From Stenogyne calaminthoides (Eukaryota; Streptophyta; Magnoliopsida; Lamiales; Lamiaceae): 64,000 nt of DNA. Where the stretch lies: NCBI GenBank assembly GCA_037126765.1, contig JBBCBC010000031.1, positions 7,449,638 through 7,513,637 on the forward strand, read 5' to 3'. This document shows, in pieces, positions 1 to 10,642 of the stretch. The translations under genes were made by a program, and so were the position numbers. Within the stretch, counting starts at the first letter, position 1. Each line of letters starts with the position of its first letter. The notes below the pieces were generated by a model that was not told where the DNA came from, did not search any database, and saw only the letters and a program-made list of their open reading frames with translations.

Positions 1-1389
1 TAGATAGGTCACATATTGAGGGGGAAACTCAATATGTATAGGTCAGATCTGAAGACTCAAAGGACAGCTGATATCCGACAGGCCAGAATGCAAAACAAGA
101 ATAAAGATCGATCAATCGATCTAATCGATATCTCACCAAGTCATGAAGATCAAACTCAATACTCAAGATCGGACGGGAAGACCTACATCACCGAGTCCGC
201 TAGTTGAAGCTAAGTCAACCGCACCAAGACTCTATCGGTAGATCGATCGATTCGACCGATCGGATCACCACCGGTGAAATCGATGTTTCACCTAATCATA
301 CGCCTATGATCCGAACAAGAAGAATGTCAAGCTTAGTTGGAAGAACAACACCGAAAAGTGAGTCCGCTATCCAATAAGAACAAGACACGTATGATCGAGC
401 CGAATTGCGGGTTTTGATGCTACCTCTCTCAGAACGGCTACAAAGTACGACCACGCTTTCGCCATGCCGCTCTCCGGTTAGTCACATCAAGCCTAAGTCT
501 ACCAAATATAGCACGAAATTCAAATTGCTCTCCAACGGCTCTTTGATTTCAAGGTCTATATATATGGGATTACACTTTAGAGTGAAACAACGGAACACCG
601 AACAATTAAGAAGCTCAAGCTAATATCGATTTCCGCATCGAAGAACACGATCAAGAAGATTATTTTTATTAAGTGTTCATCCCATAAGTTCTTAGCATAG
701 AAATCTTTTCATCTAGTTTGTTAATCGCTTATACGCAAGAAAAGATTTCATAGTTGGACCAAACAATCTTACCCAAACCCCCAAGGTTAGGTTAAGTTGT
801 TTAGCAAGATTTCAGACTAGGGTTTCTAGTTCTGATCTCTGGGATCGGTTGAGTGTGAACTCTTTAAACATCTAGTCGATTATCTTGTGTTGGACTAACA
901 CATAAAACTAAGTCCAGTTTGGTTAAGTAGGTGCCCCTTGTGATAGGGAAGAGTGGACGTGGGACTGGTTTGTCCGAACCACTATAAATCTTGTGTGCCT
1001 TTACCGCTTTGATTAACTGATTACACAATCGCACACAACCTTTAAAGCGCATACATATTCCAAGTTGAGATCAACTAGCACCAAGCTTCTGATCTGATCA
1101 AACCTGACACTTCAGTCAACTGATTAAAAGATTAACCTTGGAATCTGATTTATCAAAACTGGTTTTTCACACGGGTAAAACTTAAGCTTCCGCTTTTGTC
1201 GATTAAATCGATAGTTACCGAACCGACCGCCTTTCAAAGTCGAAGAAGTTGGTTATCGACCCAAAAGCTGATTCACTCAAGACTCGATCGGTAGCGCCCT
1301 CACACCTGATCTGCACGAAAAGTTTTCAGAAGTCTATTCACCCCTCCCCTCTAGACTTCTGCCCTCACTAAACCCGTTCGGGACCTACA
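1..1389 (+). mobile_element. 3' LTR (and last internal bases) of a Ty1/copia, probably Sirevirus-type, retrotransposon
   Basis: The window opens in what looks like the end of an LTR retrotransposon. A purine-rich tract (ttgagggggaaactc, 17-31) resembles a polypurine tract and is followed at 35 by a TG start (tgtataggtc). The proposed LTR ends at 1389 in gacctaca, an imperfect inverted match to its start, giving about 1355 bp. A TATA-like run (ctatatatat, 556-565) and the CT-rich tail before 1389 fit an LTR promoter and U5 end. No coding remains inside. The element body and left LTR lie outside the window, so no target duplication can be checked, and the Sirevirus assignment rests on general look only. 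Confidence 0.5.
556..565 (+). promoter_or_regulatory. TATA-like box inside the left-edge LTR
   Basis: The run ctatatatatgg sits about 520 bp into the proposed LTR, a usual place for the core promoter of a copia LTR. It would drive transcription to the right. It is sequence-only evidence. Confidence 0.35.
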
Positions 1390-1516
1390 GAGGGAAATTA
1401 AATAAATGGATTATTCCCAACCCTCTCTACAAGCTCGAGCTTTTAGATGAGACGGAATTCTCTCACGACTGAAATCTCGGAACCATCATCGAGAATCGTA
1501 ACTGGTCTCTGATACA

Positions 1517-2060
1517 TGAGAAGCAATCATGAAGATGTGCAAAATCGTTATTACTATTATTGCTTTTGTACCTCTGTTAGATTATACGTTGTTTAAATAT
1601 GTAGGCATATTGTGTTTTGTGACCACAAAATCTTTTTTCATACATCCCCCATTTTATACCCTCATTTTGAGGTGGAGGACGTTGGATGAGTCTTGTCTTT
1701 ATAGATTATCATGAACTGTTGTTACTCGATGCGAATCAACATTTTTTTCTTCCTTTTTTATTTTTTGATAGACTAGTAGTGCACTAGTGCAATGTACGGA
1801 CGAAATTATTAATATTAAGTCTGCTTATAAAACTATTAAATGTGCTGAAAATATATGTATTGAAAGAATGTTGAAGATGATTCAACTTTCAATATCTTCC
1901 AAAATTTGTCTTTACTATTTGGTAGGCTAGTAGTGCACGTGCAATGCATAGAGGGAATTAAGAATATTAAGTAGTTTCTGTAGAATTATTATTAGATGTG
2001 CTCAAAAGATACATATTTGAAAGAAAGTTATGATTTTAATATCTTCCAAATTCAATCTTG
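1517..2060. repeat. Dispersed module A followed by two hairpin units (copy 1)
   Basis: The segment from 1517 (gaagcaatcatgaagatg) to about 1735 recurs at 8034 and 9321. It is followed by two related units of about 150 bp that each begin with ctagtag plus a short palindromic region (1772 and 1927). The same two-unit arrangement recurs at 7030-7254 and 8278-8485. On the minus strand each start reads as a small hairpin followed by ctactag, which resembles a Helitron 3' end. I see no Rep/helicase coding sequence, so Helitron membership is only a possibility. Confidence 0.5.
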
Positions 2061-3588
2061 TATACTATTGTTTAAGATGGTCTATCTTTTCCATCATCTA
2101 GCTTTAATTGTTCCAGTAGCTAAAATATATATGAACTTTGTGTAATTGCACTCGCACATTGTATAACATGAAGAAAACTATATGAAAAGAAAATCTTGTT
2201 TCTAAAAATACAAGTATATCACCCGTGCGTTGCACGGTTTGTGAGTATAAAATGAACATAATATAAAATATATTCTTTTTTGTGTTAAATAAATTATAAA
2301 AAAATATTTTACTTATAATAATAGAAGATATTTTTTTTCATTTTTTTTATTTAGATGCAACGCACGATTTATGAACATATTTTGTTTTTGCAATCAGGCA
2401 TGGGAAATGAGTGGCGCTCCAACTGTTTTAAAAATTTACATTGTTAAATAATGCAACTTTAAATGTATTTTTTTTATAATTTTAAATTATTTCCTTCTAA
2501 ATCATTTTGATTGTCACCTATTATCGTCTTTCCAATTCTCATTGCATGTCAAAATTTTCAAATTGTCCCATTTAGTTACTCTGGACATGATAACATATAA
2601 CTACTCATGATTGAAATTAATCCCTTTAAAAAAGTCCAAGATTTTTAATAATTGTCTATAATTCTTATTAATGATCACACCATAAGATATCATTAGTCAA
2701 AATTATTTTTCTAAGACGTTAAAGAGAGTTTACTATCTGATGATGACAGTGTCATTCCCAAAATCAACACTCTTTGTCCTAAGTTAGTCTCGATTAGTAT
2801 TTTCTTTAAAAAATATGGTTACCGAACTTCATCACAACCAACCCAGTATCGTTTTACAATCCAAAGTCTAATGTCAATTGTACGTGCAACTAATTCATAA
2901 TAGTTGGACTCAATGATGGACCTACATGTCCTATGCTGGGATCACGTGCCCCATACTTTTTTTAAGTATATGTTATATATATTATAATTATTAGGAGTAA
3001 TACTTATATTATATGTATATAAGACATAAATGAGTTTTTAAAAGTGTTATAATTAGTTAATCATGCAAATATTTCATCTAAAAAGAAATTTGTAAATATG
3101 TTATGTATATGCATCATCATTATTTAAAAAATCAAATATTTTTTAAGATAGTAATAGCGTATACCTGTAAATGCATAATTGTGACAATAAAAAAATAGAT
3201 TTCACGTGAACCCGGACTCAGAGGAAAATCTACTTGCAATTGTTAAATATTATATCCTATAAACGAATCATACAAATAAGTAAACAAATTGAGCTTTATC
3301 ACAACCAACCCAGTGTCATTTTACAATTCAACTAATAATTTAATTAAAAATTATTCAACTAACAATTTAAGTCTAATGTCAATAGCTCATGCAACTAATT
3401 TATGGTAATTGGACTAATCAATTTAAATCAAATATCATGAAATATTATCATACAAATAAGTATATAAATTATACATTTTCATATATACAATACTTCTCGT
3501 CTTTTTTAGATTGCTCAAAATCTCAAAAGTCCATCTTTTATCACATAATTAAAATAGCAATAAAGTAACTATACAGTTCATTCTACCC
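2061..3588. other. AT-rich non-coding stretch with small dispersed repeats
   Basis: No coding region is seen. A perfect 15-bp hairpin motif (ccgtgcgttgcacgg) lies at 2223-2237 and a partial inverse match (gatgcaacgcacga) at about 2354, a common look for termini of small plant transposons. A segment of about 100 bp at 2825-2920 (atcacaaccaacccag...) is repeated in diverged form at 3298-3410. Nothing else is recognised. Confidence 0.4.
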
Positions 3589-3859
3589 CAATATTTTCAT
3601 AACCGAACAGGTGATCGAACCGGACAGACCACCACAGAGGGTTCAACCGGAGGTTCAACCGTTAAAATGATTTCTTTCTAATTTTTGTCAATATTTCTTA
3701 TGTTTAGTTAAAAAAATAAAATAAGTATACACCTACAAAAATTTAAACATATATATTATAAATTTTCATATTTAAGAAAACACAACAAAAGTCATAGTCA
3801 TAATAAAAAATTAACACAATAATATAAGAGAAAGTAATATAAAAGGGAGAAGGTGGACC

Positions 3860-4505
3860 TTATATTTTTGTCCCACATCGAAAGTATTAGAGAAAAATGT
3901 GAGAGGAAATAATATAAAAGGATGGACCTTGATTCATATATTTGTCCCATCTCTCATACATTTATCCCACATTGAAAGTGTTGGAGGAAAATGTGAGAGA
4001 AAGTACTATAAATTTTTGCCCCCCTCATACATTGATCCCACATTGAAAGTGTTGGAGAAAAATGTTGGAGGAAGTATTATAAAATTTGTTTCACCTCATA
4101 CATTTATCCCACATCGAAAGTGTTGGAGAAAAATGTGAGAGGGAGTATTATAAAAATTTTCACACCTCATACATTTATCCCACGTCGAAAGTGTTGGAGA
4201 AAAATATGAAAAGAAGTATTATAAAAAATTTCCCACCTCATACATTTATCCCACATCGAAAGTGTTGGAGAAAAATGTGAGAGGAAGTATTATAAAATTT
4301 GTCCCACCTCATACATTTATTCCATATCGAAAGCGTTGGAAAAAAAATGTTAGAGGAAGTATTATAAAAAATTTCTCACCTCACACATTTATCCCACATC
4401 GAAAATGTTGGAGAAAAATGTGAGAGGAAGTATTATTAAATTTGTCTCACCTCATACATTTATCCCACATTGAAAAGTGTTGGAGAAAAATGTGAGAGAA
4501 ATATT
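3860..4505. repeat. Minisatellite, about nine units of 69-74 bp
   Basis: The phrase cccacatcgaaagtgttgg recurs with small changes near 3873, 3968, 4038, 4107, 4181, 4250, 4321, 4394 and 4468. Most copies are followed by gagaaaaatgtgagaggaag and a tattataaaa run. Spacing is mainly 69-74 bp. Short open frames across this region are read-throughs of the repeat and not genes. Each unit contains a TATA-like stretch and the cccacatcg motif. Confidence 0.85.
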
Positions 4506-4563
4506 ATAAAAGGGATGAATATGGACCTTGATACATATAGTTAAAAGTTTTTTTTTTTAATTA

Positions 4564-4695
4564 GAACCGGTTTGACCGGTTTTGGTCCGGTTTTGACCGG
4601 TTCAACCGCAAAAGCGGTTTTTAGGGGGTCTCCGGACCGGTTCCGGGACCGGTTCCCGGTTAAACCGGTTGAACCGGCCGGTCCGGTCCGGTTAT
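4564..4695. repeat. CCGGTT-rich terminal repeat cluster
   Basis: Degenerate copies of ccggtt/aaccgg, including ccggaccggttccgggac, crowd the right end of the hAT-like element. A smaller cluster (3602-3662) sits at its left end. Such clusters can form long imperfect hairpins and are common in subterminal regions of hAT-like elements. Confidence 0.6.
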
Positions 4696-4924
4696 AAAAT
4701 CATTGTTCTACCCCTTATAAACATCACTAAATTACATCACATGTCACTAATAATTACATACAAAAATAACTTATTTTTTATCTTATTCACTAAAATTGAT
4801 AAAATACCCTTATCAAAAAACTATTTTATTACCTTCAAATATTAATAAAGATTTTCCTCATCAAAACTCGTGTCAAAATCAAGTGAGCAATCTAAAAAAA
4901 ATAGAAGGAGTAACTGATTTTAAA

Positions 4925-4946
4925 ATATATATATATATATATATAT
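4925..4946. repeat. (AT)n microsatellite
   Basis: Eleven uninterrupted AT dinucleotides. Confidence 0.9.
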
Positions 4947-5004
4947 CAACTACAAAATATAACATCTTATATTATTAATCATTAATGTGTCACTTTTAAA
5001 ATTT

Positions 5005-5150
5005 TATGATAAATTTGTAATAATTTTTTGTTGATTTTTTTTCTATTTTAGTATAATATTTTGTTATTATATATGTATATATAGATTTAGTTCAAAAATT
5101 TATAATAATTTTTTTGTTGATTTTTTTTTTAGTATAATATTTTGGTATTA
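5005..5150. repeat. Short tandem duplication in AT-rich DNA
   Basis: The stretch from about 5010 (tttgtaataattttttgttg ... agtataatattttgttatta) is repeated from about 5098. The second copy is broken by the Stowaway element that starts at 5151. A third, more diverged copy follows at about 5810. Confidence 0.6.
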
Positions 5151-5374
5151 CTCCCTCCGTCCCTTAACAACTTGCACACTTTCTTTTTCGTCTGTCCCTT
5201 ACCAACTTGCACGCCTTAAAATGACAAAGAATCTCACAATCTCCACCCTACAATCTCCACCCTCACAATCTTCACCCTTCATCCCCTTTGAAAAGTCAAC
5301 AAAACACTAAAAAACTACATTTTCTTAATATGTGTGCCAAATCAAATGTGCAAGTTGCTGGGGGGCGGAGGGAG
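5151..5374. mobile_element. Stowaway-type MITE (Tc1/mariner)
   Basis: The terminal inverted repeats ctccctccgtccc and its inverse ending cggagggag are the standard Stowaway ends, flanked by TA (5149-5150 and 5375-5376). It is 224 bp with no coding capacity. The neighbouring tandem copy at about 5055-5075 reads through the same junction without the insertion, giving an internal empty-site comparison. Confidence 0.9.
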
Positions 5375-5418
5375 TATATATGTATAAATAGATCTAATTC
5401 ATAAATTGAAAAATAATA

Positions 5419-5655
5419 CTTCCTCCGTCCCAAAGAAACGTGCACGTTTACTGTTTTCACGTGTTTTTGCGAGCGAATTTTTTATTAGTATTTGAAATGA
5501 TAAAATAATTTTTAAAGATGCATGCAATAGATGAGAGGTAGATCTATAATACCCCTCTTTAAAAATTACTTTATCATTTGAAATACTAATAAACAACTCG
5601 CTCACAAAAACTCGATAATAAAGTAGGTGTGCAAGCTTTTCCGGGACGGATGTAG
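5419..5655. mobile_element. Stowaway-type MITE, second copy
   Basis: The ends cttcctccgtccc and gggacggatgtag are imperfect Stowaway inverted repeats with TA at both sides (5417-5418, 5656-5657). The interior contains its own imperfect inverted repeat (attagtatttgaaatgataa against ttatcatttgaaatactaat). It is non-coding. Confidence 0.85.
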
Positions 5656-5689
5656 TATTAATAATTTAAAAAATATTAAAAAAATAATT

Positions 5690-5790
5690 AATATATATGT
5701 GTAGTAGATATGGGGAATTGAACCTTGCACTCTTGCAAAAAAGATAAAAAATATTTGTTATACCATTTGAGCTACATCAAATTTGTTAAG
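5690..5790 (-). mobile_element. tRNA-related SINE-like fragment
   Basis: Read on the minus strand, the segment carries an A-box-like tagctcaaatggt and, about 35-40 bases further, a B-box-like aaggttcaattcc, the internal RNA polymerase III promoter arrangement of tRNA-derived SINEs. It does not fold as an intact tRNA and lacks a proper anticodon arm. It could instead be a degenerate tRNA gene. Confidence 0.4.
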
Positions 5791-5799
5791 ATGTTTAAA

Positions 5800-6525
5800 A
5801 ATTTATTACAAAATTATAACAATTTTTTGGCCTAACTTTTGGCCCAACATTTTGTTATTAGATATGTATAGATTTTGGGCCATCGATTTTGATCTGAAGT
5901 ACATATTGTCCCTTAATTGTGATGTTGTTTCAAATTCCCTTTGAATTATTGATTTTGATGGGAAGTATTAAGGGCTTTTAGTAATGTTGACAAGCGTGCT
6001 TCTCTTGAGTGTTTTTTTGACGTATTATTTTTTCTATTTTTATAATTTTTACTCCTTAAATTTTAGAAATTTAGTGATATTTCCTTCTCGGATTGTCTAG
6101 TGGCTTTGTTGTTTGTTATTTAAATTTTCCATGACAGGTGAACGAGCCGCCATGCTGACTTGAGGAAAATACTTGTCTACTTTCTTGGGACTCAATACAT
6201 GTGAGCTGTTGTTGTGCAAATTTGCATATATTTCAACTTTTTATTTTACTTGGTTATTATTTATTCTTCACAAATTTACTTTCGGAAAGTAACTGAAGTT
6301 GCCTTCTTTCTTAAGTTGGCAGATATATCATGTGTTATCCTTTTTTACAATTTTGAATACTAGATTAAGTTGATGCACCTGTATTGTGGTTTTGTTGACT
6401 TCGTGTAGATTGTATCATTGTTATTGTTAATGTCATTGATTGCATATTTGAGATCTTTGTGCCCTATTAATAAACCATTTTTTCCATTGCATAGCATTAA
6501 CGAACTTGTCGCATTTTTTCCCAAT
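5800..6525. other. AT-rich non-coding stretch
   Basis: I see no gene, repeat end or element terminus that I can support, apart from the diverged copy of the 5.0 kb repeat near 5810. Confidence 0.4.
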
Positions 6526-6529
6526 ATTT

Positions 6530-7025
6530 TGATTGTCCAAGAAGTTCGTATTTGTCTGGTTTGAAATGGTACAGTGCAGATTTTTCAACGTGTATGTAAA
6601 AAGAGTGCACATGTCCATTTAAAAGATTATCTTGGTGTTTGTTCTTCTAAGAGTTGTCCTCTTGTATAGTGTCTTCTATAATTTATGGTAAGAAAATATT
6701 TTTGACAAACGCATGAAAATAATACTTAATCATTGAAGGTATAAGCTTAATCGGGCTTCAAGGATAGTTTTACTGATGTTATATCCTTCTGTTTAGAGAC
6801 AAGCAATCTCTCGTGCTTATAGGATCGGCCAAAAGAAGTTTGTGTATACCTACCATCAGATGACCTCTGGGACGATTGAAACTGATAAATATTACTGCAG
6901 ACAACTGAGAAGGAGTTTTTATCTGAGCTCGTGTTCACATCTTCATCGAATGATAGCAAGAATCAAAAGCATTGCCCATCAAAGATAGGGTCCTTGAAGA
7001 GATGGTCGATCTGGAACATTAAAAG
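6530..7025. repeat. Dispersed module B+C, copy 1
   Basis: The roughly 490 bp from 6530 (ttgattgtccaagaagttcg) to about 7020 is repeated at 7333-7800 with small substitutions and indels. The second half (from about 6750, gggcttcaaggatag) recurs a third time at 9917. It contains exon-like stretches but no continuous frame. An ancestral segment was evidently copied at least three times in this locus. Confidence 0.75.
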
Positions 7026-7029
7026 AAGA

Positions 7030-7254
7030 ATTATTAAATGTGCTCAAAACATACGTATTTGAACGAACGTTATAGATGATTCAACTTCCAATATCTTCCA
7101 AAATTTGTCTTTTCTTTTTGGTAGGCTAGTAGTGCACGCGCGATGCAAAAGGGATTTAATAATATTAAGTAATTTCCATAGAATTATTATTGCATGTGCT
7201 TGAAAGATACATATTTGAAAGAAAGTCACAATTTTAATATCTTCCAAATGCATC
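7030..7254. repeat. Hairpin-unit pair, copy 2
   Basis: This is a partial first unit (from about 7030, ttattaaatgtgctcaaaac) and a second unit starting at 7127 with ctagtagtgcacgcgcgatg. Both match the units at 1771-2060 and 8278-8485. Confidence 0.6.
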
Positions 7255-7332
7255 TTGTTTTGTTGTCCATACTGAAATAGAGTAAACTATGGTTAATCAG
7301 AAATAGTTTGTCCAATATTTTCTGTCCAATGT

Positions 7333-7870
7333 TTTGATTGTCTAAGAAGTTCGTATTTGTCTGGTTTGAAATGGTACAGTGCAGATTTTTGAACGTGTAT
7401 GTAAAAAAGAGTGCACAGGTCCATTTAAAAGATTATCTTGGTGTTTGTTCTTCTGAGAGTTGTCCTCTTGTATAGTGTCTTCTGTAATTTTTGGTAAGAG
7501 AATGATTCTGTGAAACGCATGAAAATAATACTTAATCATTTAAGGTATAAGCTTAATCGGGCTTCAGGGATAGTTTTACTGATGTTTTTTGGAACCCTTC
7601 TGTTTAGAGACAAGAAATCTCTCGTGCTTATAGGATTGGCCAAAAGAAGTTTGTGTATACCTACCATCTGATGAACTCTGAGAAAATACTGCAGACAACT
7701 GAAAAGAAATTTTTATATGAGCTCATGTTCAAGAATCAAAACCATTAGCCATCGAAGATAGGGTCCTTGAAGAGATGGCCGATCTGGATCGACTGAAAGA
7801 ATTTTTTGATAAGATCATTAATCAGCCCAAGGAGGATGCCGATTTGATTTGGAGTTTTGGTCTCAAGTAA
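7333..7870 (+). pseudogene. Module B+C copy 2 with a 37-codon exon-like fragment
   Basis: The region repeats 6530-7020. Between 7757 and 7867 it holds an open, charged stretch starting DRVLEEMADLDRLKEFFDK and ending in a stop at 7868. In the other two copies (near 6990 and 10125) the same stretch is cut short or shifted. I do not recognise the family. It looks like a captured or duplicated terminal exon, and nothing upstream supports a working gene. Confidence 0.4.
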
Positions 7871-8028
7871 CCTATGTTCCAGGTATCCATCCCTCTCCAA
7901 TTCCGTCAAAAAAAAAAAAGAAGGAAAAAAAAAGATCATTCAAAATCTTCTGTTTTGCATATGGTGCGTGCTTATTTACTCCTATTAATTGTTGAACCAT
8001 TTTATTTATTTTGTGTACACAATTTACA

Positions 8029-8485
8029 TGAGAAGCAATCATGAAGATGGGTAAAATCGTTATTACTGTTATTGTTTATGTTAGGTTATGTTGTTTAATT
8101 ATGTAGGCATATTGTGTTTTGTGAACACAGAATCGTGTTTCATATATATCCCCTTTTATACCCTCATTTTGAGGTAGAGGGAAGTTGGATGTGTCTTGTC
8201 TTTATAGAATATCATGAACTACAGTTATTTGATGCGAATTAACACTGGTTGTCTTCTTGATTTTCTACGTTTTGGTAGACTAGTAGTGCACCAGTGCAAT
8301 GTACGGAACGAAATTATTAATATTAAGTAATTTCTAAATTTATTATATGTGCTCAAAATATATGTATTTAAAAGAACATTGAAGATGATTCAACTTCAAT
8401 ATCTTTCAAAATTTGTCTTTACTTTTGGTAGGCTAGTAGCGCACGTGCGATGCACAGAGGGAATTTTTAATATTAAGTAGTTAAA
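8029..8485. repeat. Module A plus hairpin-unit pair, copy 3
   Basis: The segment is collinear with 1512-2060: gagaagcaatcatgaag, the gttgtttaattatgtaggc segment, then ctagtag starts at 8280 and 8433. It confirms that module A and the hairpin units moved or were duplicated together. Confidence 0.65.
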
Positions 8486-8496
8486 AGTTTCCCACA

Positions 8497-8903
8497 AGGA
8501 ATGACTCTGCATACTACAATTGCTATAGGGTGGATTACACAAAAGACTTTGATGATGGTAAATTGCAAAGTATCTTCGAGGTTTCACATGGAGATGATAT
8601 TAAAAAAGCACATTCTTCACCTGATGTGAGTAATTACTTAATATCATAGGTAGTTCCATTCACCAGTTTCCCCACTTTCAGTAGATGCTATTCGCCATAT
8701 ACTAAAATAATATTTTTCGAAAACTATGAGTTTTCCAACTATAGCTGGACTAACCATCTTGGTGGAGAACTCCGTTATTTTCCAAAAGAAATTATGTCTT
8801 TTTATTTTGTATTTCTCAAGATGATCCTTCTGCTTCAAATGGAAATAAGAATCCCCTTGGTTTTGATGGAATGACAGATTCTGAGGTGGAAAGGAGACTA
8901 AAG
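8497..8903 (+). pseudogene. Unrecognised gene fragment, two exon-like blocks
   Basis: Block one (8500-8625) reads NDSAYYNCYRVDYTKDF and onward to SSPD, and is followed by gtgagt. Block two (8820-8903) reads DDPSASNGNKNPLGFDG and onward to VERRLK, and is followed by gtgaat. Both have coding-like composition and sit before plausible splice donors, but the phases do not join cleanly. No start codon or complete frame is visible. A third possible block lies at about 9225-9320 next to module A. I do not recognise the protein. It is probably a degenerate duplicate of a host gene. Confidence 0.35.
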
Positions 8904-9317
8904 GTGAATTGTCTTTCTTAATGCATCCATCGTTTGTGTATTTGTATTTAAAGATTATATTAGTTTTTAGGCAATTTGTGCCTATTCTCCTAGTCTTTTT
9001 TATCTTGTCCTAGTCTTCTTTATGCTCCTTTCTATGCTCCTAGTCTTTTTTATGATGTATTTAAGAATATTAAAGTTATTATGAACGGAGTACATTTTAT
9101 GAGGTGCAGAATAGGTGCTCCATTTCAAAGTACAGATGTATCATTCAATGTGAATATTGTTATTTCCACTCTATTTTTATTATGTAAATAACCAGCTATG
9201 TTTTTTTTGTTTCTCATGTGGCAGAGGCAGGGGAGGAAGACTGCACTGTGATCTCTCGAACGACGTCTAAAATATCGAATAAAATGGAGTAGTCGTCGCA
9301 TCGGAAGATGAGGCTCA

Positions 9318-9640
9318 GGAGAAGCAATCATGAAAATGGGTAAAATAGTTATTACTATTGTGTTTCTGTTAGATTGTGTTGTTTAATTATGTAGGCATAT
9401 TGTGTTTTGTGACCACAGAACCGTGTTTCATACATCCCTTGTTTTATACCCCCATCTTGAGGTGGAGAAGGAAGTTAGACATGTCTTGTCTTTATACTTG
9501 ATACATTTATACATCTGAAGAAGTAAACGAGCATTCACCCGGTATATTGCATCAGTATATGTTTCAGAGCTTCATGATCTTTTATTATTGAGGAGTTGGA
9601 GGAGTTTGGTGACCAACTTCTCAATTACAACCTATTTAAC
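9318..9640. repeat. Module A copy with module D
   Basis: Module A (9321-9495) here lacks the hairpin units and runs into a different segment, module D (9519-9640, gaagtaaacgagcattcac...). Module D recurs at about 27308-27430, just right of the Tat element, so the flanks of that element belong to the same repeated locus. Confidence 0.6.
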
Positions 9641-9910
9641 AAGTTTATGTATCAACTTGTCTAATGTAAACAATGTCCACGTAGGATATAAGTATGTTGA
9701 ATTTGCATCATTCAGAACCATCCATCAATTTTCAGGACTCAACGAGTGCAGACTCTGTGCAAGCTTGTACATACTTTAATTTTGTTTGTAATTGGATGTT
9801 ATTAATGCTATCTTTTATGGAAATACACTTAGTTCAGTATTCATCTTCTTTATTAGGACTCAACGACAAGTACTATTTATGTGCAATTATTGTTTCAACT
9901 TTGTTTGTAC
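9641..9910. other. Non-coding stretch between modules
   Basis: No feature is recognised. A 109-codon open frame (9694-10023) runs from here into module C, but it has no coding features and shares sequence with broken copies elsewhere. Confidence 0.4.
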
Positions 9911-10248
9911 TTAATTGGGGCTTCAGGGGTAGTTTTACTGGATGTTGTTTGTTGGAAGACAAGCAATCTCTCGTGCTTATAGGATCGACCAAAAGAAGTG
10001 TGTGTATACTACCTACCTTCTGATTACTTCCGAAGCTAATAAATTTCGACGAGTGTTTCGTGTTCACATCTTCATCGAATGAAAGCAGAATCAAAAGTTG
10101 CTGTATTTGGCCTTTGAAGATAAGCTCCTTGAAGAGATGGTCGATCATGAACGATTGAACGAAATGTTAAATTAGATCATTAATCAGCCCAATGTTAAAT
10201 TAGATCATTAATCAGCCCAAGGATACCTACTTGATTCAGATTTTTGGT
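9911..10248. repeat. Module C, copy 3, with a short tandem duplication
   Basis: The segment matches 6750-7020 and 7557-7850. Inside, a phrase of about 30 bp (aatgttaaattagatcattaatcagccc) is present twice in tandem between 10163 and 10220. Confidence 0.65.
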
Positions 10249-10642
10249 GAGATAATATCATTTGTAGTCTTGTAAGTTTGGACGATTCCATTATTTAGTC
10301 CTGAATGTATCAATTTCAGTCTTTTTTGGTCGAAAATATTAAAATTTCGCCGGAATCTCATTGGAATAAGCATATCACCTCACGTGACACTTCAAAATTG
10401 AGCCTTTTTTTTGTTACATGATATCCACTTGTGTAGGTCGCCGAAAAATTAAAAAAAATCTAAATTTTGAAGTGTCATGTAAAGTGCACATGCTTACTAC
10501 GATGAAATTCTGGTGAAATTTTAAAATTTTCGAAAAAAATGACTAAAATTGATACATTCAGGACTAAAATTAAAAAAGTAAAAAGTTACAGGACTAAAAA
10601 TGAAATCGTCCAAACTTACAGGACTACAAATGATATTATCTC
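10249..10642. mobile_element. Mutator-like MITE with long inverted repeats
   Basis: The 394-bp element starts gagataatatcatttgtag and ends in its inverse. The inverted repeats extend well over 100 bp, with aagtttggacgatt and aatcgtccaaactt as matched inner blocks. It is flanked by a 10-bp duplication (gatttttggt, 10239-10248 and 10643-10652), the 9-11 bp size typical of Mutator-type elements. The paralogous module at 7846-7865 runs through the same site uninterrupted, which acts as an empty-site control. It is non-coding. Confidence 0.85.

Larger units (their letters stand above)
3589..4705. mobile_element. Non-autonomous hAT-like DNA transposon with internal minisatellite
   Basis: The element is bounded by a perfect 8-bp direct duplication (ttctaccc, 3581-3588 and 4706-4713), the size made by hAT transposases. 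The ends are imperfect inverted repeats: caatattttcataaccg at the left, and caatgattttataaccgg when the right end is read inward. Both ends then carry clusters of ccggtt-type motifs. The interior holds no transposase, only a tandem array of about 70-bp units. At 1,117 bp it is a typical non-autonomous derivative. The superfamily call rests on the 8-bp duplication and a CAAT-starting terminus. Confidence 0.7.

Noticed and set aside
3899..4280. Open frames with repeated FIPHRKCWRKM-like ends
   Set aside because: They are translations of the 70-bp minisatellite, with the period causing the repeated peptide.
3860..4505. Regularly spaced repeats that could suggest a CRISPR-like array
   Set aside because: The units are contiguous tandem copies without unique spacers, in a plant nuclear context.
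5690..5790. Possible intact tRNA gene on the minus strand
   Set aside because: A- and B-box-like motifs are present, but the arms do not pair and no anticodon loop is evident. Listed as SINE-like instead. The same holds for 28295-28400.
9694..10023. 109-codon open frame
   Set aside because: It spans module C, which is broken in the other copies, and shows no coding features.
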